From: Aneurinibacillus soli
GTDB lineage: Bacteria > Bacillota > Bacilli > Aneurinibacillales > Aneurinibacillaceae
Length of the DNA: 64,000 nucleotides
Assembly: GCF_002355375.1 (NCBI RefSeq)
Contig: NZ_AP017312.1
Span: 947,001-1,011,000 of the forward strand
Direction: 5' to 3'
Below the pieces are notes generated by a model that had not been told where the DNA came from, did not search any database, and saw nothing but the letters and a program-made list of their open reading frames with translations. Of this stretch, positions 25,204 to 34,414 are shown piece after piece; position 1 is the first letter of the stretch, and every line of letters begins with the position of its first letter. Both the position numbers and the translations under genes were made by a program.

Positions 25204-26186
25204 TGGATAAATTAATGGATTTTTCTTATAAGTATGGGGCAATTCTTGTCATTGTGGCGGTGCTTGTTTTTTTCAGCATTGTGAACCCGAATTTTCTTAC
25301 GTATGATAACCTGGCTGATATTTTACGCTCGATTTCCATTACAACGCTGGTAGCGATTGGTGTAACATTCTCGCTTATTGTGGACGGATTCGATCTGTCA
25401 GTTGGCTCGACGGTGTCACTCGTTACAATGGTAACTGCATCGCTTATGGTATGGTATCAACTGCCGCTCGTACTGGTCATTCTGATTCCACTGGCACTGG
25501 GTGCACTCGTTGGGCTGATCAATGCATTCCTCATCGTTAAAGTCCGAATTCCAGACTTATTAGCGACACTTAGTATGCTATATATTATTGCAGGCTTGCA
25601 TAAAACATACAGCCAGGGCTTCTCGATCTATAATAACATGCCACTGCCGGACGGTTCCGTTGCACCAGGTGTGCTGAGTGAATCCTTTCTCTGGATCGGC
25701 CAGGGCAAAATTGCAGGCATTCCTGTGCCAGTTGTGATTATGCTGATCGCGGTTCTGATCGTGCATATATTTCTGACGTATACGCGTGCCGGTCGTGTGC
25801 TCTACATTACCGGAGGCAACCGGGAAGCAGCACGCCTGAGTGGGATCTCTATTAATAAAGTACGGCTTGCGGCATATGTGTTGTCCGGTGTATTTGCCGC
25901 ACTTGGAGGCATTTTGTTTACTGCACGGGTTGGTTCTGGTCAGATTGATGCGGGGTCTCCGCTTTTGATGGAGTCGGTGGCGGCGGCATTCGTTGGGTTT
26001 TCGGTATTTGGTGCCGGCAAGCCTAATGTGGTCGGCACGTTCTTTGGAGCGGTGCTGATCGGGCTTCTGTTGAATGGTCTGACGATGCTGAATCTGCCGT
26101 ATTACGCGTTTGATATTATCAAAGGGCTTGTACTCGTGTTCGCGCTATCCATTACGTATATTCATGTGTATCGCAAAAAAGCGTAA
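25203..26186 (+). CDS. Sugar-type ABC transporter permease (RbsC-like)
   Basis: A 327-residue membrane protein with about ten hydrophobic segments, matching the BPD_transp_2 family: TYDNLADILRSISITTLVAIGVTF, DGFDLSVGSTVSL and the later ITGGNREAARLSGISINKVRL cytoplasmic coupling region. The ATG overlaps the ATPase stop by one base (TGATG). A single permease is expected to form a homodimer. It is the last gene of the SAM-riboswitch operon and is followed by a terminator. Confidence 0.92.
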   Translation: MDKLMDFSYKYGAILVIVAVLVFFSIVNPNFLTYDNLADILRSISITTLVAIGVTFSLIVDGFDLSVGSTVSLVTMVTASLMVWYQLPLVLVILIPLALGALVGLINAFLIVKVRIPDLLATLSMLYIIAGLHKTYSQGFSIYNNMPLPDGSVAPGVLSESFLWIGQGKIAGIPVPVVIMLIAVLIVHIFLTYTRAGRVLYITGGNREAARLSGISINKVRLAAYVLSGVFAALGGILFTARVGSGQIDAGSPLLMESVAAAFVGFSVFGAGKPNVVGTFFGAVLIGLLLNGLTMLNLPYYAFDIIKGLVLVFALSITYIHVYRKKA

Positions 26187-26204
26187 AGGAAGATGTACAC
26201 TCAA

Positions 26205-26264
26205 AAAAACAGGGTAGTTCCACTAGCATATAGTAGCCTGTGGAATCGCCCTGTTTCTTTTTGA
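26205..26264. terminator. Terminator after the ABC transporter operon
   Basis: AACAGGGTAGTTCCAC pairs with GTGGAATCGCCCTGTT, then TCTTTTTG. It probably serves both converging genes. Confidence 0.82.
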
Positions 26265-26274
26265 AGATTCTTGG

Positions 26275-27996
26275 TTATACGATAAACTTTTTTAAATTAT
26301 GCTCCAAATTTTCTGCCAGTACCGTTAGTTCTCTAGCGCTTGTAGTCACTTCTTCTATACTAGCTGATTGCTCTTCCGAACAAGCGGCTACTTGTTCGGC
26401 TGCGGTCACATTTATCGTAGTGATTCGAGCAATTTCATCTACTGCTCTGTACATTTCCACTATATTATCTTTAATATGTACGAGGACACTCTGAAGAGAT
26501 GTTGTTGCTGCTTCTGTTTGCTGTACCATTCGTACAATATTGTCTAGAGATTTTCCGCCTTTTTCAATGATATGAACCTGTTGCTTTACCGCTGTGAGAC
26601 TATTTTCCATTGTACAGGCTGTTACCGCAGTTTCTGCCTGGATATCTTGAACAAGATGCGTAATTTGCTCGGCCGATTTTTTGGATTCTTCGGCCAGACT
26701 TCGTACTTCGTCTGCTACGACAGCAAATCCTTTTCCATGTGTACCGGCTCGCGCGGCTTCAATTGCTGCATTTAAGGCAAGGAGATTCGTCTGGTTGGAG
26801 ATATCGGTAATAACGGTGATAATTCCGTCAATTTCTGCGGAACGTTTTGCTAATTTTTGAATGGATTCTGCAGCAGATGACATGTTCTTTGTGAGTATAC
26901 GTAAATGCTCAATTGCCTCGTTGATGGCTGCCTGACCCTCATACGCTGCCACAGTAGATAAAGCAGCATGCTGTAGTGTATTTTCCACTTGCGTATAGCC
27001 TTCGCTTATCCGCTGCTTCGTGTCATTCATTGATGTATGTACGAGTGCTGTCTTTTCCGCTTGTATCCCTGCTTCCTCGGCCACTTCCTGAATGGTAGCC
27101 GATACCTGATGAGACACTTCATCTGTTTGTACTGCGGAATTTGCTAAATAATTTGCTGAAGTTGCCACCTGTTTGGACGTTTTTCTTACGTCTATGATAA
27201 TGTTGCGGACTTTTGTAATCATGTCATTAAAGGCTGCCGATAGTTTGCCGAGTTCGTCCCGGCTCTTTACGGGTAGTTTTATTGTTAAATCTCCTTCGGC
27301 AGAAGCGAGTTGCTCGGTCATGTTTGTTAGGATTGCAAGTGGGCGCAAACTGCGGCGCAGAGCAACGAAAAACAAGAGAAGACCAAGGATGAGGATCGAT
27401 ATATTTATGCAAGCGATAACTGGCATGTTTTCGTGCATCACTTCGCTGTTAATTTCGCTGACCGCACCGGCTTTTATGTCTACGCCTAGCACGCCGATTA
27501 TCGCCCCGCTTTTATCTTTAATCGGTACAAAAGCCGAAAGATATGTTCCGTACTTTGGGTCGTTAATTAATGGGGTACTGTTGGCTTTTCCCTGAAGGAC
27601 AGGAGAGATTTGTTCCGGGGGTGTTACGGTTATCTCTTCATTAATGGGGGAGGCACTATCTGAATTTCTCGGCTGGCCGTCTACTAGAATTCGCACTTTA
27701 TTTTGCTCATCTAGCCTTACGGTATAAATGTATAAGGCTCCGATTTTTTCCCGTACATCATTTAATTGATTTCGTAATCGCCAGTATCGTGCGTCTTCTG
27801 TCGGATGAGTTACAAACGCTTTATACTCATCCCCATCCACGAAAGAAGCGGCATTGATCGCTGTCTGGATCGTAAACTTCGCAACGGACTTCTCTACAGT
27901 TGTGCTCATATTCGTAAATAAAAACAGCGTATTAACACCGATAAGCAGTGCCATGATAACGGCGGCTAACAACGAAATTTTCTTGATAAGTCCCAT
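26275..27996 (-). CDS. Methyl-accepting chemotaxis protein with extracellular Cache-type sensor
   Basis: A transmembrane receptor of about 573 residues: TM1 (~residues 5-28), an extracellular Cache-like sensor (~30-185, with [23 protein letters not shown]), TM2 (~190-215), a HAMP domain ([20 protein letters not shown]) and the MCP signalling domain with the conserved hairpin tip [23 protein letters not shown] 27996 is placed 6 nt after AGGAGG; ATG 28002 abuts the ribosome site. No che genes adjoin it. The ligand is unknown. Confidence 0.92.
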   Translation of the reverse strand: MGLIKKISLLAAVIMALLIGVNTLFLFTNMSTTVEKSVAKFTIQTAINAASFVDGDEYKAFVTHPTEDARYWRLRNQLNDVREKIGALYIYTVRLDEQNKVRILVDGQPRNSDSASPINEEITVTPPEQISPVLQGKANSTPLINDPKYGTYLSAFVPIKDKSGAIIGVLGVDIKAGAVSEINSEVMHENMPVIACINISILILGLLLFFVALRRSLRPLAILTNMTEQLASAEGDLTIKLPVKSRDELGKLSAAFNDMITKVRNIIIDVRKTSKQVATSANYLANSAVQTDEVSHQVSATIQEVAEEAGIQAEKTALVHTSMNDTKQRISEGYTQVENTLQHAALSTVAAYEGQAAINEAIEHLRILTKNMSSAAESIQKLAKRSAEIDGIITVITDISNQTNLLALNAAIEAARAGTHGKGFAVVADEVRSLAEESKKSAEQITHLVQDIQAETAVTACTMENSLTAVKQQVHIIEKGGKSLDNIVRMVQQTEAATTSLQSVLVHIKDNIVEMYRAVDEIARITTINVTAAEQVAACSEEQSASIEEVTTSARELTVLAENLEHNLKKFIV

Positions 27997-28226
27997 TCTC
28001 ATCCTCCTGATATGCTATCTCTATTTTTTTATGGTAAATAATTACTTTGCACACCTATGTAATCATAAGACATGAACCAGAAATAAACAATAGGGTTTAC
28101 GGAAAGAAAAGCTGCCCCCTTACGTATATTCAGATTTACCGGGAAAGATGAAGTAGCAGAGGGCGGCGGCTGCGATTTTTTTTGTGGTATTATGAAACCA
28201 AACATGTGAGGATGGAGAGTGACTTT

Positions 28227-29018
28227 ATGCAGCAACGTACATATAAGGGCTATTTATTAGACTTGGACGGCACGATTTATCGGGGTGGTGAGGTAATTCC
28301 TGAAGCGGTCGATTTCATTGCACGGCTGACTGCTCAGGGCATTCCGTATTTGTACGTGACGAATAATTCTTCGATGACGCCACAGCAACTTGCAGACAAA
28401 GTGCAGACAATGGGCATCCCTACAAAACCGGAGCAGTTTTTCACATCTAGTATGGCGGTAGCAGAAACGGTTCGTAAAATGGAAGATGAGCGGCAAGAAC
28501 GGCGTCAAGCGACTGTGCTTGCGATTGGCGAGACAGGACTTTGCACGGCGCTTGCAGAGAAGGGGATTGCGGTTACAGATAAAGCTCCTGCTGATTACGT
28601 GGTTGTTGGCATTGATCGCAGTTTTTCGTATGAGAAGATGAAGCAGGCGACACTTGCGATCTACGGTGGTGCACGTTTTTTATCTACAAATTGTGATCGT
28701 GCGATTCCTACAGAAGAGGGGCTTGTGCCAGGCAACGGTGCTCTTACAGCATCGATCGCATATGCGACCAATCAGCAGCCGCTCTATGTTGGCAAGCCGG
28801 AAGAAACGATCATTAAGCTGGCTCTTGAACGTCTAGGTCTTGCGGCAGAAGATGTAATGATGGTGGGGGATAATCTTGAAACAGACATCGCTTGTGGAGA
28901 AAATGGCGGAGTGGATACGCTCCTTGTGTATACAGGATTCAGCCGGGCTGAGCACATCGAGACTTCACGGGTGAAGCCGACGTATACGATACAATCTTTA
29001 ACGGAATGGACTGTATAA
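28227..29018 (+). CDS. yutF: HAD-superfamily hydrolase, NagD/AraL type (YutF)
   Basis: A 263-residue phosphatase with all HAD motifs: DLDGTIYRGGE (I), YVTNNSSM (II), the lysine in YVGKPEETI (III) and GDNLETDIACGENGG (IV), with a C2 cap between II and III. The family includes p-nitrophenyl and sugar-phosphate phosphatases. ATG 28227 follows GGAGAGTGA. Orthologous yutF sits between yutE and yutG in B. subtilis; here the block is split by about 11 kb of other genes. It is probably a housekeeping metabolite-repair phosphatase. Confidence 0.9.
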   Translation: MQQRTYKGYLLDLDGTIYRGGEVIPEAVDFIARLTAQGIPYLYVTNNSSMTPQQLADKVQTMGIPTKPEQFFTSSMAVAETVRKMEDERQERRQATVLAIGETGLCTALAEKGIAVTDKAPADYVVVGIDRSFSYEKMKQATLAIYGGARFLSTNCDRAIPTEEGLVPGNGALTASIAYATNQQPLYVGKPEETIIKLALERLGLAAEDVMMVGDNLETDIACGENGGVDTLLVYTGFSRAEHIETSRVKPTYTIQSLTEWTV

Positions 29019-29058
29019 TAGTTTAGTCGATATTGAATCATTACAGGTTATCCGAATC

Positions 29059-29101
29059 AAGCCTGACATATCCCTTATAGGGTAGTGTGTCAGGCTTTTA
29101 T
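29059..29101 (+). terminator. Repeated hairpin terminator, copy 6
   Basis: AAGCCTGACATA / TGTGTCAGGCTT outer stem with intact inner CCCTTATAGGG. It lies after yutF and immediately before the second SLH promoter. Confidence 0.88.
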
Positions 29102-29225
29102 TTGTTCAGAATTTGTTCAGAATGCGAATGATATAATACCGAGGGCAACTATTACTATCGAAAGTGAAAAAATAACTAAAGTAGTTGTGAGATCATTCGT
29201 TTGAACGATTGTGAGGGGAAATCTT
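29102..29225 (+). promoter_or_regulatory. Promoter and leader of the second SLH gene
   Basis: Same tandem TTGTTCAGAA repeats, extended -10 TGATATAAT (29129-29137) and ~85-nt leader as before 5830, differing at only a few bases. Confidence 0.6.
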
Positions 29226-31601
29226 TTGGTTAAGAAAAATATTGTTAAAGTAGTAACGACAGTGACGTTGTTAAGTTCTTTTGCCCTTCCTGTACAGGCA
29301 GCTACTTCTTTTGTTGACATTAACAATTCGTATGCAAAAGATGCCATTCAAAAGCTTGCAGATGCAGGCATTCTAAACGGGAAAGGAGAGGGCGTATTCT
29401 CTCCAACGGGAACAATTACACGTCAGGATTTTGCCATTGTTCTAGCAAAGGCTTTGAATTTAGATACGACTCATATTCCTACAACAGCTACATTCTCTGA
29501 TATTCCTCCAACTCATTATGCTTTCAAGTATGTAGAAGCAGCAGCAAAAGCTGGCCTTATAAAAGGAAATGGGAACGGAACGTTTGGCAATGAACAAAAT
29601 TTATCCAGACAGGATATGGCAGTTATTTTTGTACGGGCTTTAGGAGTAGATCCTAAGGGGAAAGCAGCTAACTTAAAATTTAGCGATGCAGCTTCTATAT
29701 CCGATTATGCAAAAGATGCCGTAGCCTATGCTGCGGAACTAGGATTAATCCAAGGAAATAGTGATGGTACCTTTAGTCCTCAGAGAATAGCGGATAGACA
29801 GGCCGTTGCATCCGTAGCAAGTAAATTTCTCAAAGTAGTTGAGACGAACAGAGATCAAAACCCAGCACCAAACAATCCAGGTATTCCTACACCGAGTCAA
29901 CCAACCAAGCCGACTCCTGCACCAGCTACAAATAACAGTAGTAATACAGGAGGAAGTAGTGGAGGTGGTGGAAGTAGCAGTAGCAGTAGTCGAGACTATA
30001 CAGCTCCTACAGTTACCCTTATTTCAACGTCTCCAATTGTAATAGGGAATAATGTGATCGTTACAAGTAATGAGACGGGTATCGTATATCTCGTACCAAC
30101 TACAGAGAATCCGAGCAATAAGGAGCAATTAGAGAATCTTGTTTCAGGCGGCCGTGCTAAAAAAGCATCGGTTACTTCTATACAAACAAATACAAGCATC
30201 ACTACCGAAGGATTACTAGCAGGGAGTTATAAGACATATGCAATGGATGCAAGTGGAAATGTATCAGTCCCTACATCTGTAATTGAGCTTAGGATCGCTC
30301 CGGTTAACCATGATCCAGTGGTGTCAAATCCGATTCCCCCTTTAACATCTGTCATAAAAGATGGAGCAAAAATCGTGAGCCTGGCAAATGTATTCAGTGA
30401 TTCGGATGGGGATGTCTTGACTTATAATGTGGTATCGTCAAATTCAAGCGTGGCAACCGTAGGGATAAACGGAACGGATCTTACTGTTACGCCAGTAACG
30501 GCAGGTACATCTACGATTACAGTAACAGCAAGTGATGGAAAAGGAGGTACGAAAACGACTAGCTTCACTGTCACGTTTACAGCATCGAATCATGATCCTA
30601 ACGTGAAAAATGGGATTAGTTCAGTGACAGCAGTAGTAACGGATGGACCACAGACTGTAGGTCTGGCCGATGCATTTGAGGATCAAGATGGCGATACTTT
30701 GACATATATTGCCGAATCATCATCTGATAGTGTAGCGAAAGTAGAAGTCAGTGGGACGAATCTAACAATTAAACCAGTTTCAGCTGGCGAAGCCTCGATT
30801 AAAGTGACAGCCAATGATAATAAGGGTGGAACAATAAGCCAAACCTTCACCATAACGGTCGTTCCAGATGGTGTATATGGTGCGGTTAATGCTACTACTA
30901 TTGTTTCGGATACTCGAAAGGCTATTGATGAATCAGCAACCCTCCTAAATTTGACGTCGTACAAGTTGCTTAGCTTTTTCCAACGTGATCAGGTGGCACA
31001 AGCCGTTTTGGATAGTAAAGGTACAGGATATAAAAGTCGTTTAGAAATCCAGGATGTTATCGATAGAGCCGTTAATGAAATAAAAAATGGCGGTAATGAA
31101 CGAGATGCTGTTCAAGCAGTGAATGAAGCAACAACAAATGAAGAAATGTGGGCTGCTCTAAGGTCTCCAAAGTTGCATCTAGACAATAGCAACTACAAGG
31201 ACTTGGAAGGTTATGAGCTGGAAATCGTAGCTAAATATTTGATAGATAATCGAGGTACAGGCTATGCAACCCGTGATGCTATTCAGCAAGAATTTGATCA
31301 TATTATCGATATGATTTTACAAGACTGGGGTGACATTGTAGCTGATGTAGGAGCTCTTAAACTGGAATATGCATCGGGAGATTCTAGGAATAGCGTCACA
31401 CAAAATCTTGTTCTTCCAACAGTTGGAGCGAAACGTGGAGCTAGTATTGTATGGACTTCTAGTAATCCAGATATTATTTCAAACCAGGGTGTTGTCAGTC
31501 GTCCAAGTGGAGATACAAAGGTTAAATTAACAGCACTTCTGACAAATCGATATGAGCATTATTCGGTTACATTTACTATCACTGTTAAAGCAGCAGAATA
31601 A
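29226..31601 (+). CDS. SLH-domain surface protein, paralogue of the 5830 gene with a different C-terminus
   Basis: An exported wall-anchored protein of about 791 residues. TTG 29226 follows GTGAGGGGA. Signal peptide and three SLH repeats are almost base-for-base those of the first SLH gene up to about 29860. A Pro/Thr and Gly/Ser linker, an Ig-like domain, and two cadherin-like domains (DSDGDVLTYNV and DQDGDTLTYIA) come next. Two helical repeats follow (SYKLLSFFQRDQVAQAVLDSKGTGY and YELEIVAKYLIDNRGTGYATR), then an atrophied Ig-like domain (LVLPTVGAKRGASIVWTSSN). The helical and aBig-type tail replaces the Ig and lamin-tail modules of the paralogue. It probably presents variable domains at the surface; ligand unknown. 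Confidence 0.87.
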   Translation: MVKKNIVKVVTTVTLLSSFALPVQAATSFVDINNSYAKDAIQKLADAGILNGKGEGVFSPTGTITRQDFAIVLAKALNLDTTHIPTTATFSDIPPTHYAFKYVEAAAKAGLIKGNGNGTFGNEQNLSRQDMAVIFVRALGVDPKGKAANLKFSDAASISDYAKDAVAYAAELGLIQGNSDGTFSPQRIADRQAVASVASKFLKVVETNRDQNPAPNNPGIPTPSQPTKPTPAPATNNSSNTGGSSGGGGSSSSSSRDYTAPTVTLISTSPIVIGNNVIVTSNETGIVYLVPTTENPSNKEQLENLVSGGRAKKASVTSIQTNTSITTEGLLAGSYKTYAMDASGNVSVPTSVIELRIAPVNHDPVVSNPIPPLTSVIKDGAKIVSLANVFSDSDGDVLTYNVVSSNSSVATVGINGTDLTVTPVTAGTSTITVTASDGKGGTKTTSFTVTFTASNHDPNVKNGISSVTAVVTDGPQTVGLADAFEDQDGDTLTYIAESSSDSVAKVEVSGTNLTIKPVSAGEASIKVTANDNKGGTISQTFTITVVPDGVYGAVNATTIVSDTRKAIDESATLLNLTSYKLLSFFQRDQVAQAVLDSKGTGYKSRLEIQDVIDRAVNEIKNGGNERDAVQAVNEATTNEEMWAALRSPKLHLDNSNYKDLEGYELEIVAKYLIDNRGTGYATRDAIQQEFDHIIDMILQDWGDIVADVGALKLEYASGDSRNSVTQNLVLPTVGAKRGASIVWTSSNPDIISNQGVVSRPSGDTKVKLTALLTNRYEHYSVTFTITVKAAE

Positions 31602-31651
31602 ATCTTGCGTCGATCAGTAGAGCAAAGTTTTAGAATAGAATAAGTATAAAG

Positions 31652-31694
31652 AAGCCTGACATATTCCCTTATAGGGTAGTATGTCAGGCTTTTA
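31652..31694 (+). terminator. Repeated hairpin terminator, copy 7
   Basis: Full-consensus copy, 50 bp after the second SLH gene. Confidence 0.9.
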
Positions 31695-31811
31695 TTTATG
31701 ATCTTTATAATCTCTAGTAGGAACGTAGCAACTTTCTTTATTCATGTAGCGTCAATAGGATAACTCTAGAGGATTATGGAATAATTGTATAGTACAAGGA
31801 GAGCGATAACT

Positions 31812-32459
31812 GTGAAAAAAATAGCCACCTTAACTTTTACAACCCTGTTGCTAAGTAGTTTGACATTTAGTACTGCATTTGCTTTTACAGATTTAGATAA
31901 AGGGCAAACAGAAGCGGTTTCATTCTTAAAAGACCGTGGAGTTGTGAGAGGAATGGATCACGATCATTTTGTGCCTAAAGGGAAGATCAGTTATGCACAA
32001 AGCGTACAGATGATTGTAAAGGGCTTAGGTTTAAATCTGAATACGATACGCTTTAGTAAATCACCAGTGGCATCAAACATCTACACAGACATTCCAAATA
32101 ATGCTTGGTATTCAGATGCTTTTGTTATTGCGTATTATAATGGTCTGGAGATTCCAAAAGACGTGAACCCGAATGCAACCATTACACGTGAACAGTTTGG
32201 TGATTTATTAATTCGTGCTTTAGAAAAGAATGGCGACTTTCCGATGGTGAAAATGTTTATAGAGATCAAGGACGAGAACCAAATCAATCCAGAATATCAA
32301 GGTAGATTACAACGGATGCTTCTTTATAAAATAACCGAACTTGATAAAGATGGCAAGTTAAATCCAAAGGGCGATCTAACGCGTGGAGAAGCAGCAGTTT
32401 GGATATACAAGGCAATTCGTGTTTTGGATGCTCATACGCCAAAAACGATAGCAAAATAA
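31812..32459 (+). CDS. Small SLH-like exported protein
   Basis: A 215-residue protein; GTG 31812 follows AAGGAGAGCG. The signal peptide ends TAFA|FT. The mature part is made almost only of three degenerate SLH-type repeats: FTDLDKGQTEAVSFLKDRGVVRGMD, YTDIPNNAWYSDAFVIAYYNGLEIP and a C-terminal LNPKGDLTRGEAAVWIYKAI. The repeats are more diverged than those of the large SLH proteins and the LTR(G/A) wall-binding motif survives only partly. It may be a short S-layer-associated protein or a free wall-polymer binder. It is AT-rich like its neighbours. Confidence 0.75.
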   Translation: MKKIATLTFTTLLLSSLTFSTAFAFTDLDKGQTEAVSFLKDRGVVRGMDHDHFVPKGKISYAQSVQMIVKGLGLNLNTIRFSKSPVASNIYTDIPNNAWYSDAFVIAYYNGLEIPKDVNPNATITREQFGDLLIRALEKNGDFPMVKMFIEIKDENQINPEYQGRLQRMLLYKITELDKDGKLNPKGDLTRGEAAVWIYKAIRVLDAHTPKTIAK

Positions 32460-32466
32460 GCAACTT

Positions 32467-32982
32467 TCATTTGGTTCCAAAGCGGCGGTGAGCAAGTCGA
32501 CTGGCCGCTGCCGCTGCAATCGCACCCACAATATCGTCAAGGAAGGTATGACAGACACCTTCCTTTTTTTCGTTTAATGTTTTGAGAATCCCTGGCTTTA
32601 CTTTATCAATAAATCCGTAGCTCGTAAATCCGATGCTACCGTATACATTCACAATGGCTAGTGCGAGTACCTCGTCAACACCATACAAACCTTCGTCTGT
32701 CTCTACAATACATTGCAGCGGCTCAACAAGCGCTTTTTGTTCCGCCAGCATGTCCAACTGAATACCGGTAATGATCGCATTTTGAATCTCACGTTTTTCT
32801 AGTACGCGCTGAATATTGTGCAGACATTGCTCACGTGTGAGATCTGGATAATACGGTTTTTGTAAATATTCTACGAGATCCACCAGATCATCCATTGACA
32901 CCCCACGTTTTGTAAGCAGCTGATAGGCGGCACTGCGGACCTTCTCATCTTGAACAGCCGTATCCATATTGCTCATCCGCAT
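32467..32982 (-). CDS. yutG: Phosphatidylglycerophosphatase A-like protein YutG
   Basis: A soluble 171-residue protein of the PgpA/YutG group. The conserved histidine/aspartate core is in GVCHTFLDDIVGAIAAAAASR. EVLALAIVNVYGSIGFTSYG is the other family block. Unlike E. coli PgpA it lacks membrane helices, as is normal for the Bacillota YutG group. ATG 32982 follows AGAGGATG. It is often annotated as phosphatidylglycerophosphatase, but the Bacillus enzyme's lipid phosphatase role is less well established. Its gene end meets the small SLH gene with only 7 bp between. Confidence 0.82.
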   Translation of the reverse strand: MRMSNMDTAVQDEKVRSAAYQLLTKRGVSMDDLVDLVEYLQKPYYPDLTREQCLHNIQRVLEKREIQNAIITGIQLDMLAEQKALVEPLQCIVETDEGLYGVDEVLALAIVNVYGSIGFTSYGFIDKVKPGILKTLNEKKEGVCHTFLDDIVGAIAAAAASRLAHRRFGTK

Positions 32983-33027
32983 ACATCCTCTCTGGAATAA
33001 GTGATTTGTAGTAAGAAAGATTTTCTC

Positions 33028-33813
33028 TTACCTTTCCCCTTCCAGCTTGTACTTATTCAATACATCCTTGCCACCGGTTACTTCCAATACGGTTCCCGTA
33101 ATAAAGTCGGATGCTTCTGCACAGAAAAACGAAATCGCACGGGCAATATCTTCCCCGGTTCCGGCGCGTCCAACCGGTGTATCTCCCTGGTCGATCTGCC
33201 GGGCCTCTGAAATTCGTCGTTGTTTATCGTCCCCGATAATATCACCGGGGCACACCATATTTGCTGTAATACCAGCTTCCGCTTCTTCAAGTGCAATCGT
33301 TCGGGTAAGGGAGACGAGCCCGGTTTTGGCAGCGGCGAAAGCAGAGCGATACATCCACCCTGGAGCGGTTTGTGCTTTCTCGAACCCAACGGTTACAATG
33401 CGTCCAAAGCGTTGGCGACGCATATAGGGAATGGCTGCACGGCATAAATAAAACGCGCTTGATAAATTTCCATTCACCATCGCGTCCCATTCACTTGGCG
33501 TGTAGTCCGCTAATTTTTTTCGTTCTTTAATATATGGTCCGGCATTTAGAATAAGCATGTCCAGGCTTCCCCATGCATCGATAACAGCAAGGGCCATGCG
33601 CTCTGCATCAGCCGGGTGGCTTACATCGCCTGAAAGAAGCAATGTTTCAGAACCGTAGGCCGTTTCAAGCTCATGCTTGAGATGCTCTGCTTCCACAACA
33701 CTTGTGCGGTAGTTAATGGCAATTCGGATTCCGTGGGAAGCGAGTTCGTGAGCGATACGGACTCCGAGACCTCGCGCGCTTCCGGTAATCAATGCCGTAC
33801 GGTTACGTTTCAC
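33028..33813 (-). CDS. Short-chain dehydrogenase/reductase-like protein lacking canonical catalytic residues
   Basis: A 261-residue Rossmann protein of the FabG group. The cofactor motif TGSARGLG and LILNAG are intact. Aligning to FabG, the catalytic YxxxK reads FAAAK (in YRSAFAAAKTGL) and the catalytic serine region reads TVGFEKA instead of ISS. Both proton-transfer residues are thus changed, though a Tyr lies four residues earlier. It ends 46 bp from yutG and could be co-transcribed. It may be a binding or regulatory SDR, or use a shifted Tyr. Confidence 0.82.
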   Translation of the reverse strand: MKRNRTALITGSARGLGVRIAHELASHGIRIAINYRTSVVEAEHLKHELETAYGSETLLLSGDVSHPADAERMALAVIDAWGSLDMLILNAGPYIKERKKLADYTPSEWDAMVNGNLSSAFYLCRAAIPYMRRQRFGRIVTVGFEKAQTAPGWMYRSAFAAAKTGLVSLTRTIALEEAEAGITANMVCPGDIIGDDKQRRISEARQIDQGDTPVGRAGTGEDIARAISFFCAEASDFITGTVLEVTGGKDVLNKYKLEGER

Positions 33814-33915
33814 AAAACCATCCCTTCCTGTTTAAAATGCATATGCTCGCTTGATTTCATTGTATATAAGGTTTTTACTTAAGAAAAGGAGCAAATATGC
33901 GAAAGAGGCGAAACG

Positions 33916-34404
33916 ATGAAGACATATTATTTTTATGACAAAAGGCAACAATTTATTTCGCTTACATTCTCTCCAGAAAACTTCCGTCGTGACGCAAAAC
34001 ATGTGCTCATCTGGGCATATGCGGACGAAAATCGGGAGCAAATCGTGCTAACGAAACATGATAAACGCGGGTGGGAGATGCCTGGCGGTAAGGTGGAACC
34101 AGGAGAGGCTCCAGAGGAAGCGGCTGTGAGAGAACTGTTCGAAGAGACAGGGGCTCATGCAGGAGAGGTGTGTCAGATTGGGCAGTATGTGATTAGACAA
34201 GAGGGAGGAGCTGCGGCTATCGTCAAAAATATTTATACGACCACAGTCACAGCGTGGAGTGATATTCCATCAGGGTTTGAAACGACAGAGCGTCGTGTAG
34301 TCTCATCTGATATTACAACGTTTAAAGCAGGGTTTAGTTCGCTGATTCAAGATAATATTTTCCCGTTATGTCGACAGGCGGCAAGGGGTAAGCAAGCGAG
34401 ATAG
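33916..34404 (+). CDS. Nudix hydrolase, YtkD-like
   Basis: This 162-residue protein has a perfect Nudix box ([24 protein letters not shown], here given as GGKVEPGE then REL-EETG). The N-terminal [19 protein letters not shown] and the overall length match YtkD, the B. subtilis 8-oxo-(d)GTP/RNA pyrophosphohydrolase. GAGGCGAAACG precedes the ATG. It is a single gene that ends where the first large palindromic repeat begins. The damaged-nucleotide role is inferred from family resemblance. Confidence 0.85.
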   Translation: MKTYYFYDKRQQFISLTFSPENFRRDAKHVLIWAYADENREQIVLTKHDKRGWEMPGGKVEPGEAPEEAAVRELFEETGAHAGEVCQIGQYVIRQEGGAAAIVKNIYTTTVTAWSDIPSGFETTERRVVSSDITTFKAGFSSLIQDNIFPLCRQAARGKQAR

Positions 34405-34414
34405 CTTTTTTTGG

